NCBI RefSeq assembly: GCF_006335115.1
Contig: NZ_VDMJ01000031.1
Span: forward strand, 1 to 64,000
DNA from: Streptomyces sp. NP160
Lineage (GTDB): Bacteria > Actinomycetota > Actinomycetes > Actinomycetales > Quadrisphaeraceae
DNA length: 64,000 nt
Reading direction: 5' to 3'
Positions 30,931 through 39,466 of the stretch are shown piece after piece. The notes under the pieces are model-generated. The model saw nothing but the letters and a program-made list of their open reading frames with translations. It was not told the DNA's origin and ran no database searches. Every line of letters begins with the position of its first letter. Position 1 is the stretch's first letter. The position numbers and the translations under genes were made by a program.

Positions 30931-31017
30931 GGGTTCTCGAGGACTGAGCAGCGATCGCGCGGACCGGCTCGGGCGGGGCGCGGACGCGGCCCGGGCGCAG
31001 CGGCGACCCGAGAACCC
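30931..31017 (-). promoter_or_regulatory. Spaced inverted repeat in the rimP-nusA operon leader region
   Basis: In the minus-strand direction GGGTTCTCG (31017-31009) is complementary to CGAGAACCC (30939-30931), 69 nt later. The second arm directly precedes the AGGAG of rimP. If transcription starts upstream, for example after the CTAGGGT at about 31020, the RNA could pair and approach the ribosome-binding site. This is a weak candidate leader element. Confidence 0.3.
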
Positions 31018-31082
31018 TAGTCGCCGCGCGGGGGTGCCCGGAGCGCCTCGAGCGGCGGGCGCCGGTGGCAGGATCACCAGGC

Positions 31083-32162
31083 GTGCCGACCTCCCCCTCG
31101 CGGCGCGCCGTGCTGGCTGCCCTGTCCGCCTCCGCCGCGGTGGCGGTGGCCGGCTGTTCGACCCCGTGGGGCCGGCTGCGCGTGCAGCCGCTGGGGGGCG
31201 ACCCTCCGCCGACCCCGGCGCCGCCGGGCCCCGACGAGCTGGCGGTGGCGACCGCCGCGACGGCGGTCGGCGCGGCGCTGGCGCAGGTCGGGGCGCTCGA
31301 GGCCCCGCTCGCCGGGCCTCTGCGCTCAGCGCTGGGCGAGCAGCTGACCGCCCTCGGCGAGCCCGCGCCGTCCACCTCCGGCTCGCCGTCCGCCACCCCC
31401 GGGTCCACGACGACGACGGGCGGCCCGTCCGCCGGCGCAGCGCCGAGCGCCAGCCGCTCCTCCGGCGGGACCGACCCGCTGGAGGCGGTCCAGCGGGTGG
31501 CCGACCTGCTCGAGGACGCCGCCGCCACGGCCTCCACCGACCTCGCCGCCGTGGCCGGGGGCACCGCGCGGCTGCTGGCGTGCCTGTCCGCCGGGTGCGG
31601 CGTCGCGGCCGGGTGGACGCGTGCCGCCCTCGCGCCCCCGCAGGGCGGCGCGGCTGCTGCCCCGCCCTCGTCGCAGGCCTCCTCGCCGTCGTCGTCCTCC
31701 GCACCCGCGACCGCCCCCACGGCGGCGGCGGCGTCCGGGGAGCAGGAGGCGCTCGTCGCGGCCCTCGCCGTGGAGGAGGCCGCCCAGTACGGCTACGGCG
31801 TGCTCGCCGTCCGGCTGGCCGGCGAGCAGCGCGACGCCGCCACCGCCGACCTGGCCACCCACACCGACCTCGTCGGGCTGCTGCGCGAGGAGCTGCTCGC
31901 CCAGGGCGCCGCGCCGCCCGCCCCGCGGCCCGCGTGGGCGCTGCCGACGCCGGTGGGTGACGCCGCTGGTGCGCTGGCGCTCGCCCAGCAGCTGGAGGCC
32001 GCATCGGCCGCGGCCTGGGCCGACGTGGTGGCCGCCGCGGACCGGGGGCGACGGGCCGCCGCCGCCGTGCAGCTGCGGCTCGCCGCCCAGCGGTGGCAGG
32101 CGTGGCGGACCGCGGCGGGGACGGCGGGGCTGGTGGCCCTGCCGGGGCTGTCCGGCCGCTGA
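31083..32162 (+). CDS. DUF4439 ferritin-like lipoprotein
   Basis: A 359-residue exported lipoprotein. The signal peptide has RRAVLAALSASAAVAVAGC with a lipobox Cys at about residue 19. Helical segments follow, then two Ser/Thr/Pro/Ala low-complexity linkers (about 95-125 and 190-215). The C-terminal part is the DUF4439 ferritin-like four-helix region (EEAAQYGYGVLAVRLAGEQ, LLREELLAQGA). The gene is characteristically placed beside rimP and proS in actinobacteria, but its function is unknown. GTG 31083 is chosen; a GTG at 31065 is possible but weaker. Confidence 0.82.
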   Translation: MPTSPSRRAVLAALSASAAVAVAGCSTPWGRLRVQPLGGDPPPTPAPPGPDELAVATAATAVGAALAQVGALEAPLAGPLRSALGEQLTALGEPAPSTSGSPSATPGSTTTTGGPSAGAAPSASRSSGGTDPLEAVQRVADLLEDAAATASTDLAAVAGGTARLLACLSAGCGVAAGWTRAALAPPQGGAAAAPPSSQASSPSSSSAPATAPTAAAASGEQEALVAALAVEEAAQYGYGVLAVRLAGEQRDAATADLATHTDLVGLLREELLAQGAAPPAPRPAWALPTPVGDAAGALALAQQLEAASAAAWADVVAAADRGRRAAAAVQLRLAAQRWQAWRTAAGTAGLVALPGLSGR

Positions 32163-32174
32163 GCGGACCGGCGG

Positions 32175-32963
32175 TCAGCCGACCAGCGGCGCCAGCACCT
32201 GCCACCCGAGCCGCAGCACCAGCGCGCCGACCACCACGAGGAAGACCACCCGCACGAAGCCGCTGCCGCGGGCGACGGCGGTGCGGGCGCCGAGGTAGCC
32301 GCCGAGGACGTTCGCGGCGGCCATCGGCAGCCCCAGGCCCCACACCACGGAGCCGGCCAGGGTGAACACCGCCAGCGCCCCGAGGTTGGTGGCGGCGTTG
32401 ACGACCTTGGCCACGGCGCTGGCCGGCAGGAAGGCGTACCCGAGCCCGACGAGCCCGGCCACGAGGAACGAGCCGGTGCCGGGGCCGAGCGCGCCGTCGT
32501 ACAGGCCGACCAGCCCGCCCAGCGCCGCGGCGGCCGCGGCGTGCCGGCGCCCGTCGAAGCGCAGCGCCGCCGCCTCGGCGGGTGGCGGCCGCAGCAGGGT
32601 CCACGCCGCCACGGCCACCAGCGCCACGAGCACCACCGGGCGCAGCGCACCGGCCGGCACCCAGTGCGCCAGCGCGGCTCCCCCGGCCGCGGCCAGGCCG
32701 GCCACCAGCGCCATGGGCACGGCGGTGCGCAGGTCGACGCGCACGCGGCGGGCGTACGTGACCGCGCTCGTCGTCGTCCCCGCGAACCCGGCCAGCTTGT
32801 TGGTGGCCAGGGCCTGGACGGGGCTGATCCCGGGGACGAGCAGCAGGGCCGGCAGCTGGACCAGGCCTCCGCCCCCGACCACCGCGTCGACCCAGCCCGC
32901 CGCGAGCGCGGCGAGCAGGAGCAGCGCGAAGACCTCGGCGGTCAGCCCCTCGAGCCCGAGCAG
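32175..32963 (-). CDS. TSUP-family membrane transporter (TauE/SafE, DUF81)
   Basis: Predicted exporter of sulfite or a sulfur-containing organic anion, with about seven to eight helices. Signature segments are DAVVGGGGLVQLPALLLVPG, ATNKLAGFAGTTTSAVTYAR, and GGLVGLYDGALGPGTGSFLV. Start choice is difficult. The first ATG/GTG/TTG in frame (GTG 32882) would remove the first helix and cut the conserved AAGWVDAVVGGGG motif. Extending upstream in frame gives LLLLAALAAGW and possible CTG starts at 32963 or 32945. I give 32963 as the outer limit (262 residues). It lies 19 nt after the proS stop, so it may be cotranscribed with proS. Confidence 0.78.
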   Translation of the reverse strand: MLGLEGLTAEVFALLLLAALAAGWVDAVVGGGGLVQLPALLLVPGISPVQALATNKLAGFAGTTTSAVTYARRVRVDLRTAVPMALVAGLAAAGGAALAHWVPAGALRPVVLVALVAVAAWTLLRPPPAEAAALRFDGRRHAAAAAALGGLVGLYDGALGPGTGSFLVAGLVGLGYAFLPASAVAKVVNAATNLGALAVFTLAGSVVWGLGLPMAAANVLGGYLGARTAVARGSGFVRVVFLVVVGALVLRLGWQVLAPLVG

Positions 32964-32982
32964 GACCTGTCCGACCCGGGGC

Positions 32983-34776
32983 TCAGCCGCGCACGAGCGC
33001 GACGAGGTGGTGCGCGGCGGCCTCCACCGGCACGTCGGTGCGCTCGCCGGTGGCGCGGTCGCGGACCTCGACCACGCCCTCGGACAGGCGCTTGCCCACC
33101 GTGACGATGGTGGGCACGCCGACGAGCTCGGCGTCCTTGAACTTCACGCCCGGGCTGACGCGGGGGCGGTCGTCCAGCAGGACGTCGAGGCCGGCGGCCA
33201 CGAGCTCCGCGGCGAGGCGCTCACCGCCCTCGACCACCGCGGCGTCCTTGCCGGCCACGACCACGTGCACGTCGACCGGGGAGACCGAGCGCGGCCAGAC
33301 CAGCCCCAGCTCGTCGTGGCCGGCCTCGGCGATGGCGGCGACGGCGCGGGAGACGCCCACGCCGTAGGAGCCCATGGTGACCGTGACGAGCTTGCCGTTC
33401 TCGTCGAGGACCTGCAGGCCGAGGGCCTCGGCGTACTTGCGGCCCAGCTGGAAGATGTGGCCCATCTCCATGCCGCGGGCGGTCTCCAGCGGGCCGGAGC
33501 CGTCGGGCGCGGGGTCGCCGTCGCGGACCTCGGCGGCGTCGATGGTGCCGTCGCCGGTGAAGTCGCGACCGGCCACCAGGCCGAAGACGTGCTTGCCGGG
33601 CTGGTCGGCGCCGGTGACCCAGGCGGTGCCGGGCGCGACGCGCGGGTCGAGCAGGTAGCGGATGCCGGTGGTGACCGGCGTCCCGTCGGCACCGGTCTCA
33701 CCGGTGGGACGCAGGCCGAGCGCGCCGGGGCCGATGTAGCCCTTGACCAGCTCGGGGTGCTTGGCGAACTCCGCCTCGTCGAAGGGCTCCACGGCGGCCG
33801 GGGAGACGGCGGCCTCCAGGCGCTTGGCGTCGACCTCGCGGTCACCGGGCACGCCGACGGCCAGCGGCTCGCTGGAGCCGTCGGGGTGGCGCAGCAGCAC
33901 GATGACGTTCTTCAGCGTGTCCGCGGCCTCCCACGGGCGGTCCTCGCGGGGGTGCAGCCGGTTGGAGACCGCCACGAGCGTGTCGATGGTGGGGGTGTCC
34001 GGGGTGTCGCGGACGACGGCGGGCGGGGCGTCGTCCCAGCTCACGGGATCGGGAGCGACCGTGGTGACGGCCTCCACGTTGGCCGCGTACCCGCCCGCGG
34101 AACGGACGTAGGTGTCCTCGCCCTGGGGGCTGGGGTGGAGGAACTCCTCGCTGGCCGAGCCGCCCATGGCGCCCGAGACGGCGGAGACGATGACGTACTC
34201 CAGGCCGAGCCGGTCGAAGATGCGCACGTACGCCTCGCGGTGGCGCTGGTAGGCCTTCTCGAGGCCGGCGTCGTCGACGTCGAAGGAGTAGCTGTCCTTC
34301 ATGACGAACTCGCGGCCGCGCAGCAGGCCCGCGCGGGGCCGCGCCTCGTCGCGGTACTTCGTCTGGACCTGGTAGAGGCTCAGCGGCAGGTCCTTGTAGG
34401 ACGAGCACTGGTCCTTCACGAGGAGCGTGAACATCTCCTCGTGGGTGGGCGCCAGGAGGAAGTCGGCGCCGCGGCGGTCCTGCAGGCGGAAGAGGTTGGG
34501 GCCGTACTCCTCCCAGCGGCCGGTGGCCTCGTAGGGCTCCTTCGGCAGCAGCGCGGGGAAGTGGACCTCCTGGGCGCCGATGGCGTCCATCTCCTCGCGG
34601 ACGATCCGCTCGACCTTCTTGAGCACCCGCAGGCCCAGGGGCAGCCAGGAGAAGCCGCCGGGGGCGGCGCGGCGGATGTAGCCGGCGCGCACGAGCAGCT
34701 TGTGGCTGGCCAGCTCGGCGTCGGCCGGGTCCTCGCGCAGGGTGCGCAGGAGCAGCGTGGAGGTCCTCAACAGCAC
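32983..34776 (-). CDS. proS: Prolyl-tRNA synthetase (bacterial type with editing domain)
   Basis: Class II synthetase charging tRNA-Pro. The 597-residue protein starts [20 protein letters not shown]. It has motif 2 ([20 protein letters not shown]), a roughly 180-residue INS editing domain between motifs 2 and 3 (about 225-405), motif 3 ([20 protein letters not shown]), and a C-terminal anticodon-binding domain. The insertion marks the bacterial ProS type. The gene stands alone after a divergent DUF559 gene; a repeat element lies in the gap. Confidence 0.96.
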   Translation of the reverse strand: MLLRTSTLLLRTLREDPADAELASHKLLVRAGYIRRAAPGGFSWLPLGLRVLKKVERIVREEMDAIGAQEVHFPALLPKEPYEATGRWEEYGPNLFRLQDRRGADFLLAPTHEEMFTLLVKDQCSSYKDLPLSLYQVQTKYRDEARPRAGLLRGREFVMKDSYSFDVDDAGLEKAYQRHREAYVRIFDRLGLEYVIVSAVSGAMGGSASEEFLHPSPQGEDTYVRSAGGYAANVEAVTTVAPDPVSWDDAPPAVVRDTPDTPTIDTLVAVSNRLHPREDRPWEAADTLKNVIVLLRHPDGSSEPLAVGVPGDREVDAKRLEAAVSPAAVEPFDEAEFAKHPELVKGYIGPGALGLRPTGETGADGTPVTTGIRYLLDPRVAPGTAWVTGADQPGKHVFGLVAGRDFTGDGTIDAAEVRDGDPAPDGSGPLETARGMEMGHIFQLGRKYAEALGLQVLDENGKLVTVTMGSYGVGVSRAVAAIAEAGHDELGLVWPRSVSPVDVHVVVAGKDAAVVEGGERLAAELVAAGLDVLLDDRPRVSPGVKFKDAELVGVPTIVTVGKRLSEGVVEVRDRATGERTDVPVEAAAHHLVALVRG

Positions 34777-34823
34777 CCCCCGACCTTAGTGCCGCCCCTC
34801 CCCCGCCCCCGCGCGTCCCACCG

Positions 34824-34882
34824 AGCATGCAGAAGTCGCCCCAGAGCCCCTCGGACGGCCTTGTCGCCCACTTCTGCATGCT
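34824..34882. repeat. Inverted repeat with AGCATGCAGAAGT arms, left of the DUF559 gene
   Basis: AGCATGCAGAAGT (34824-34836) is perfectly complementary to ACTTCTGCATGCT (34870-34882), with a 33-nt spacer. It lies between divergent proS and the DUF559 gene, so it is not a terminator for either. AGCATGCAGAAGTCG is repeated identically at 35813-35827 on the other side of the DUF559 gene. Confidence 0.8.
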
Positions 34883-34942
34883 GGACGGGACGCCTGTGGA
34901 CAAGATCCACATCCGAGGTCCCCCTCGCGCCACCGTCGGGGC

Positions 34943-35833
34943 GTGGAGATCACCGAGGTGTGCCGCGAGCTCTGGCGTCGAGGCGGAACGGCGCTGAGCG
35001 GCGAGCTGGCCGTCGACCGCCGCTCGATGCGCCGCGCGCTGGACAGCGGCCGCGTGCTGCGGCTGTCACGGGGCGTCTACGCCCTCTCCAGCCAGCACCC
35101 CCCGCTGCTGGCGGCCGCGCGTGCCCGAGGGACCGCCTCCCACAGCAGCGCCGCGCAGCTGTGGTTGATGGACCTCGTGACAGCGCCTGCCCTCCCGCAC
35201 GTCACGGTCCGCCGCAACCGGCGCCTGCAGGACCCGGGGCTCGTCCCCCACTGGTGCGACCTGCCGGAGAGCGACGTCGACGGCATGGTCACCACCCCCC
35301 TCCGGACGGTGGTGGACTGCGCCCGCACGCTCCCGTTCCCGGAGGGACTGGCGGTCGGGGACTCGGCGGTGCGCCGCGGGCTGGTGACGAAGGAGCAGCT
35401 GCTGGCCCGGGCGGACGCCACCCGCGGCGCCGGGCGCGCGGCGGTGCAGAGGGTTGCCGAGCACGCCAGCCCCGACGCCGCCAACCCCTTCGAGTCCGCG
35501 CTGCGCGGCATCGCGATCGAGGCCGGGGTCAGCGGACTGCGCCCGCAGGTGCTGGTCGAGGTCCGCAGCGGCCTCGTCCGACCGGACCTCGTCGACTGGC
35601 GCCTGAAGCTGGTCAGCGAGGCCGACAGCTTCGAGTGGCACGGCAAGCGGGCCGCGCTGGCGGCCGACTGCCGTCGCTACGACGAGCTCGTGGCTGACGG
35701 GTGGACGGTCCTGCGCTTCGCGTGGGAGCAGGTCATGTTCGACCAGGGGTGGGTGTCGGGCGTGCTGCGCGACACCCAGGCGCTCCTCACGCGGTCAGCA
35801 TCCGTCCCGCCCAGCATGCAGAAGTCGGCTTGA
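34943..35833 (+). CDS. AbiEi-like winged-helix plus DUF559 endonuclease-like protein
   Basis: A 296-residue protein of a family found in variable numbers in actinobacterial genomes. The N-terminal about 60 residues look like the AbiEi antitoxin-type winged helix (SMRRALDSGRVLRLSRGVYA). The C-terminal about 100 residues match DUF559, a very-short-patch-repair-like PD-(D/E)XK fold: VRPDLVDWRLKLVSEADSFE, WHGKRA, RRYDELVADGWTVLRFAWEQ. The expected acidic residues (Asp in RPDLVD, Glu in SEAD) are there. No toxin partner is adjacent. The last codons (PPSMQKSA) are encoded by the left arm of an inverted repeat, and a related repeat precedes the gene. Function unknown. Confidence 0.78.
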   Translation: MEITEVCRELWRRGGTALSGELAVDRRSMRRALDSGRVLRLSRGVYALSSQHPPLLAAARARGTASHSSAAQLWLMDLVTAPALPHVTVRRNRRLQDPGLVPHWCDLPESDVDGMVTTPLRTVVDCARTLPFPEGLAVGDSAVRRGLVTKEQLLARADATRGAGRAAVQRVAEHASPDAANPFESALRGIAIEAGVSGLRPQVLVEVRSGLVRPDLVDWRLKLVSEADSFEWHGKRAALAADCRRYDELVADGWTVLRFAWEQVMFDQGWVSGVLRDTQALLTRSASVPPSMQKSA

Positions 35834-35881
35834 GCCCCCAGCAGGGCCGCCGGCGGGTGCTTCTGCATGCTGGGCCGGACG
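35803..35881. repeat. Inverted repeat at the 3' end of the DUF559 gene, also a bidirectional terminator candidate
   Basis: A perfect 16-bp pairing (35809-35824 with 35860-35875, core CCCAGCATGCAGAAG) extends to 22 positions with one mismatch (35803-35881). The DUF559 stop codon (35831-35833) lies in the loop and the convergent permease stop begins right after the element. The position fits termination, but the arms share 15 identical bases with the repeat at 34824, which cannot be a terminator. Confidence 0.8.
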
Positions 35882-35882
35882 T

Positions 35883-37196
35883 TCAGGGGCGGTAGGCGGG
35901 AGTGGCGGGCTCGCTGCCCGGCCCAGCGCCGGGGTCGGTGCCGCGCCAGCGGCCCAGCGCGGCCATGAGGTGGTAGAGCCCGACGGCGGCGACGGTGCCG
36001 AGCGCGATGCCGGTGAGCGTCAGGTCCCCGACGGTCAGCGTGTAGTCCGCGATCCCGATGACGAGCGCCACCCCGGCGCTGGTCAGCACGGCCGGGCGGG
36101 AGAAGTCGACCCGGGCCTGCACCCAGATCCGCGCGCCCAGCACGCCGATGAGCCCGTACAGCACCGTGCCCGCGCCGCCGAGCACGCCGACGGGGACGCT
36201 GGCGATGACCGCGCCGAACTTCGGGCACAGGCTGAGCACCAGCGCGGCGCCGGCGGCCACGGCGTAGGCCGCGGTGGAGTAGACGCGGCTCGCGGCCATG
36301 ACGCCGATGTTCTCCGCGTACGTGGTGGTGCCGGAGCCGCCGCCGAGACCGGCGAGGGTGGTGGCGAGGCCGTCGGCCACGAGCGCCCGCCCGGTGAGGG
36401 GGTCGAGGTCGCGCCCGGTGAGCGCGGCGACGGAGCGGACGTGACCGACGTTCTCCGCCACGAGCACCAGCACCACCGGGACGAAGACGGCGATGACCGC
36501 GAGGTCGAACGCCGGGGTGGAGAACGTCGGCAGGCCCACCCAGTCGGCGGCCCGCACCGCCGAGAAGTCGACCTCGCCGCGCACGACGGCCACGAGGTAG
36601 CCGACCAGCACCCCGAGCAGGATCGACAGCCGCCCCAGCAGACCGCGCAGCAGCACCGACGCCAGCACGATCGCGGCGATCGTCACGACGGCGGTGACCG
36701 GTCCGCCCTTGACGTTGTTCCACGCCGCGGGGGCGAGGTTCAGGCCGATGAGGGCCACGATCGTGCCGGTGACGGCCGGCGGCAGCAGCCTCTCGATCCA
36801 CCCCGGCCCGGCACGGTGCACCAGCAGGCCGACCAGCGCCAGGAGCACGCCGGTCACGACGACGCCGCCCAGCGCCGCGCCCGGGCCGCCCGAGGCCTGC
36901 GCGGCGCTGATCGGCGCGATGAACGCGAAGCTCGAACCGAGGTAGCTGGGCAGGCGCCCGCGCGTCAGCAGCAGGAACAGCGCCGTGCCGACGGCCGAGA
37001 AGAACAGCGTGGTCGACGGCGGGAAGCCGGTGATGAGCGGCACGAGGAAGGTCGCGCCGAACATCGCCACGACGTGCTGCAGCCCGATGCCGACCGTGCG
37101 CGGCCAGCTCAGCCGCTCCTCGGGCGCCACCACGGCCCCCGGCGCGACGGTGCGCCCGTCCCCGTGCAGCTGCCAGAACCCGCCCGTGCGCGCCAC
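35883..37196 (-). CDS. NCS2-family nucleobase permease (uracil/xanthine type)
   Basis: A 437-residue transporter with about 14 helices. Family motifs are GLQHVVAMFGATFLVPLITG (QH motif in helix 1), SSFAFIAPI, and the substrate-site region GRALVADGLATTLAGLGGG followed by SGTTTYAENIGVMAASRVYS. The ENVGHV and AENIGV Glu residues match UraA-type uracil symporters more than xanthine permeases, but the substrate is inferred. No pyrimidine genes are adjacent. It ends against the inverted repeat that separates it from the DUF559 gene. Confidence 0.9.
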   Translation of the reverse strand: MARTGGFWQLHGDGRTVAPGAVVAPEERLSWPRTVGIGLQHVVAMFGATFLVPLITGFPPSTTLFFSAVGTALFLLLTRGRLPSYLGSSFAFIAPISAAQASGGPGAALGGVVVTGVLLALVGLLVHRAGPGWIERLLPPAVTGTIVALIGLNLAPAAWNNVKGGPVTAVVTIAAIVLASVLLRGLLGRLSILLGVLVGYLVAVVRGEVDFSAVRAADWVGLPTFSTPAFDLAVIAVFVPVVLVLVAENVGHVRSVAALTGRDLDPLTGRALVADGLATTLAGLGGGSGTTTYAENIGVMAASRVYSTAAYAVAAGAALVLSLCPKFGAVIASVPVGVLGGAGTVLYGLIGVLGARIWVQARVDFSRPAVLTSAGVALVIGIADYTLTVGDLTLTGIALGTVAAVGLYHLMAALGRWRGTDPGAGPGSEPATPAYRP

Positions 37197-37285
37197 GAAC
37201 CCTCACCCTCACCCGTGCTGTGCCGCCGCCCGTGCTGCGCGGCCAGCAGACGCTAGTGGGTCGGCGGGAGCGGGCTGGACGGGCC

Positions 37286-38158
37286 TCAGAACAGGACGGT
37301 CGCGAAGGTGCCCACGCGCTCGAACCCCACGGCCTCGTAGGCCCTGACCGCCCGCGTGTTGTAGTCGTTCACGTAGAGGCTGACCACGGGGTACCCGGCA
37401 GCCTGGGTCGACAGGACGACGGCGGCCATGCCCGGCTCCGCGATGCCGCGCCCGCGGTGCTCGGGGTGCACCCACACGCCCTGCACCTGCGCGACCCCGG
37501 GCGCGACGGCCCCGAGCTCGGCCTTGAAGACCACCTCGCGCGAGCTCCCGGTGCCCTCGATGCGCACGTAGGAGCGGCCGGCGGTCACCAGCTCCTCCAC
37601 CCGGCGGCGGTACGTGGCGCCGCCGTCGCCGACCGTCGGCGAGTAGCCGACCTCCTCGGTGAACATGGCGATGCAGGCGGGGACCAGGACGTCGAGGTCC
37701 TCGGCGGTGGCGCGACGCACCTCGGTGTCGGGCGCGACCAGCGGCGGGGTGCGGATGGCCATGAGCGGCTGGTCGGGCCGAACGTCGCGGGCCGGTCCCC
37801 AGCTGCCCTGCAGCCGGTCCCACAGCCCCAGGACCGCGGGTGCCGAGCCGACCAGGGACGAGCACCGGCGGCCGGCGCGCCGTGCGCGCGCGGCGAAGGC
37901 GTCCAGGGCCTGCGCCTGCTCGGCCGGCGGCATCGAGGTGCTCAGCACGGGCACGAGGTTGGCGCCGTCCCAGCAGATGCCGGTCAGGCGGCCCGGGCCG
38001 CCCCAGCCCCACAGCTGCCCGCCCAGCCGGGCGGGTGCAGCGCCCACGGCGGCCACGCGGCTCGTGACGAAGATGCTCGCCACCGGGTCCTGCGCGCACA
38101 GCGCGAGGACGTCGGCGCGGTCGGCGTCGTCGAGGACGCGCAGCGGGCTGCGGAACAC
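37286..38158 (-). CDS. GNAT acetyltransferase with DUF4081 N-terminal domain (Rv2867c-like)
   Basis: A 290-residue two-domain protein. The N-terminal half matches the DUF4081 type (DDADRADVLALCAQDPVASI, GQLWGWGG). The C-terminal half is a GNAT fold with acetyl-CoA loop VWVHPEHRGRGIAEPGMAAV and SLYVNDYNTRAVRAYEAVGF. Its mycobacterial counterpart likewise follows ispG, rip1 and dxr. Substrate unknown. GTG 38158 has a CAGGAT hexamer 6 nt upstream (leaderless pattern) and gives the normal length of about 285 residues. Confidence 0.85.
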   Translation of the reverse strand: MFRSPLRVLDDADRADVLALCAQDPVASIFVTSRVAAVGAAPARLGGQLWGWGGPGRLTGICWDGANLVPVLSTSMPPAEQAQALDAFAARARRAGRRCSSLVGSAPAVLGLWDRLQGSWGPARDVRPDQPLMAIRTPPLVAPDTEVRRATAEDLDVLVPACIAMFTEEVGYSPTVGDGGATYRRRVEELVTAGRSYVRIEGTGSSREVVFKAELGAVAPGVAQVQGVWVHPEHRGRGIAEPGMAAVVLSTQAAGYPVVSLYVNDYNTRAVRAYEAVGFERVGTFATVLF

Positions 38159-38272
38159 AGCGGCATCCTGCCGGTCCGCGCGGAGCCCGCGACCGGGGAG
38201 GTTCCCGATCGGCCCGCCCAGCGCGCCGCCGGCCCGGCGACCGACCACGTCCAGCCGGCCCTCAGCGCACCG

Positions 38273-39436
38273 TCAGCCGACGGAGACGGAGGGAGCGGCG
38301 CCCTCGACCTCGCCCATCTCGGCGGCCAGGCGGTTGGCCTCCTCGATGAGGGTGGCGACGATGTCGTGCTCGGGGACGGTCTTGATGACCTGCCCCTTGA
38401 CGAAGATCTGCCCCTTGCCGTTGCCGGAGGCGACGCCGAGGTCGGCCTCGCGGGCCTCGCCGGGACCGTTGACGACGCAGCCCATGACGGCCACGCGCAG
38501 CGGCACGCTCATGCCCTCCAGGCCGGCGGTGACCTCGTCGGCGAGGGTGTAGACGTCCACCTGGGCCCGCCCGCAGGAGGGGCAGGACACGATCTCGAGC
38601 TTGCGCTCGCGCAGGTTCAGCGACTGCAGGATCTGGATGCCGACCTTGACCTCCTCGACCGGAGGCGCGGACAGCGAGACGCGGATGGTGTCGCCGATGC
38701 CCTTGCTCAGCAGCGCGCCGAAGGCCGTGGCCGACTTGATGGTGCCCTGGAAGGCGGGGCCGGCCTCCGTCACGCCGAGGTGCAGCGGCCAGTCGCCCTT
38801 CTCGGCGAGGAGCTCGTAGGCCCGCACCATGACCACGGGGTCGTTGTGCTTGACGGAGATCTTGAAGTCGTGGAAGTCGTGCTCCTCGAACAGCGAGGCC
38901 TCCCACACCGCGGACTCCACGAGGGCCTCCGGGGTGGGCTTGCCGTACTTGTCCAGGAGGCGCTTGTCGAGGGAGCCGGCGTTGACGCCGATCCGGATCG
39001 AGGTGCCGTGGTCCTTCGCCGCGCGGGCGATCTCCTTGACCTGGTCGTCGAACTTGCGGATGTTGCCCGGGTTCACGCGGACCGCGGCGCATCCGGCCTC
39101 GATGGCCGTGAAGACGTACTTCGGCTGGAAGTGGATGTCGGCGATCACGGGGATCTGCGACTTCTTGGCGATGATGTGCAGCACGTCGGCGTCGTCCTGG
39201 CTGGGGCAGGCGACGCGCACGATGTCGCACCCGGACGCGGTCAGCTCGGCGATCTGCTGCAGCGTGGCGTTGATGTTCGTCGTCGGCGTCGTCGTCATGG
39301 ACTGCACGCTCACCGGCGACTCGCTGCCGACCCCGACGGAGCCGACCTTGATCTGCCGGGTGGGACGACGGGGCGCCAGGACGGGCGGCGCCTCCTTGAC
39401 GCTCGGCATGCCGAGGCTGACCGGGACCGATGCCAT
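38273..39436 (-). CDS. ispG: 4-hydroxy-3-methylbut-2-enyl diphosphate synthase (GcpE)
   Basis: Penultimate MEP-pathway enzyme, converting MEcPP to HMBPP using a [4Fe-4S] cluster. The 387-residue protein has [19 protein letters not shown] near the start, [22 protein letters not shown], and the cluster ligands in [12 protein letters not shown] (about residues 284-290) and [17 protein letters not shown] (about 318-335). It lies in the conserved dxr-M50 protease-ispG-GNAT gene row, with short gaps of 30-115 nt. Confidence 0.97.
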   Translation of the reverse strand: MASVPVSLGMPSVKEAPPVLAPRRPTRQIKVGSVGVGSESPVSVQSMTTTPTTNINATLQQIAELTASGCDIVRVACPSQDDADVLHIIAKKSQIPVIADIHFQPKYVFTAIEAGCAAVRVNPGNIRKFDDQVKEIARAAKDHGTSIRIGVNAGSLDKRLLDKYGKPTPEALVESAVWEASLFEEHDFHDFKISVKHNDPVVMVRAYELLAEKGDWPLHLGVTEAGPAFQGTIKSATAFGALLSKGIGDTIRVSLSAPPVEEVKVGIQILQSLNLRERKLEIVSCPSCGRAQVDVYTLADEVTAGLEGMSVPLRVAVMGCVVNGPGEAREADLGVASGNGKGQIFVKGQVIKTVPEHDIVATLIEEANRLAAEMGEVEGAAPSVSVG

Positions 39437-39466
39437 GCGACCAGTATCCCCCGCCGCCCGCGGGCC

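Noticed and set aside
34943-35833. Complete type IV toxin-antitoxin (AbiEi/AbiEii) system
   Set aside because: Only the winged-helix/DUF559 protein is there; no nucleotidyltransferase-type toxin gene is adjacent on either side.
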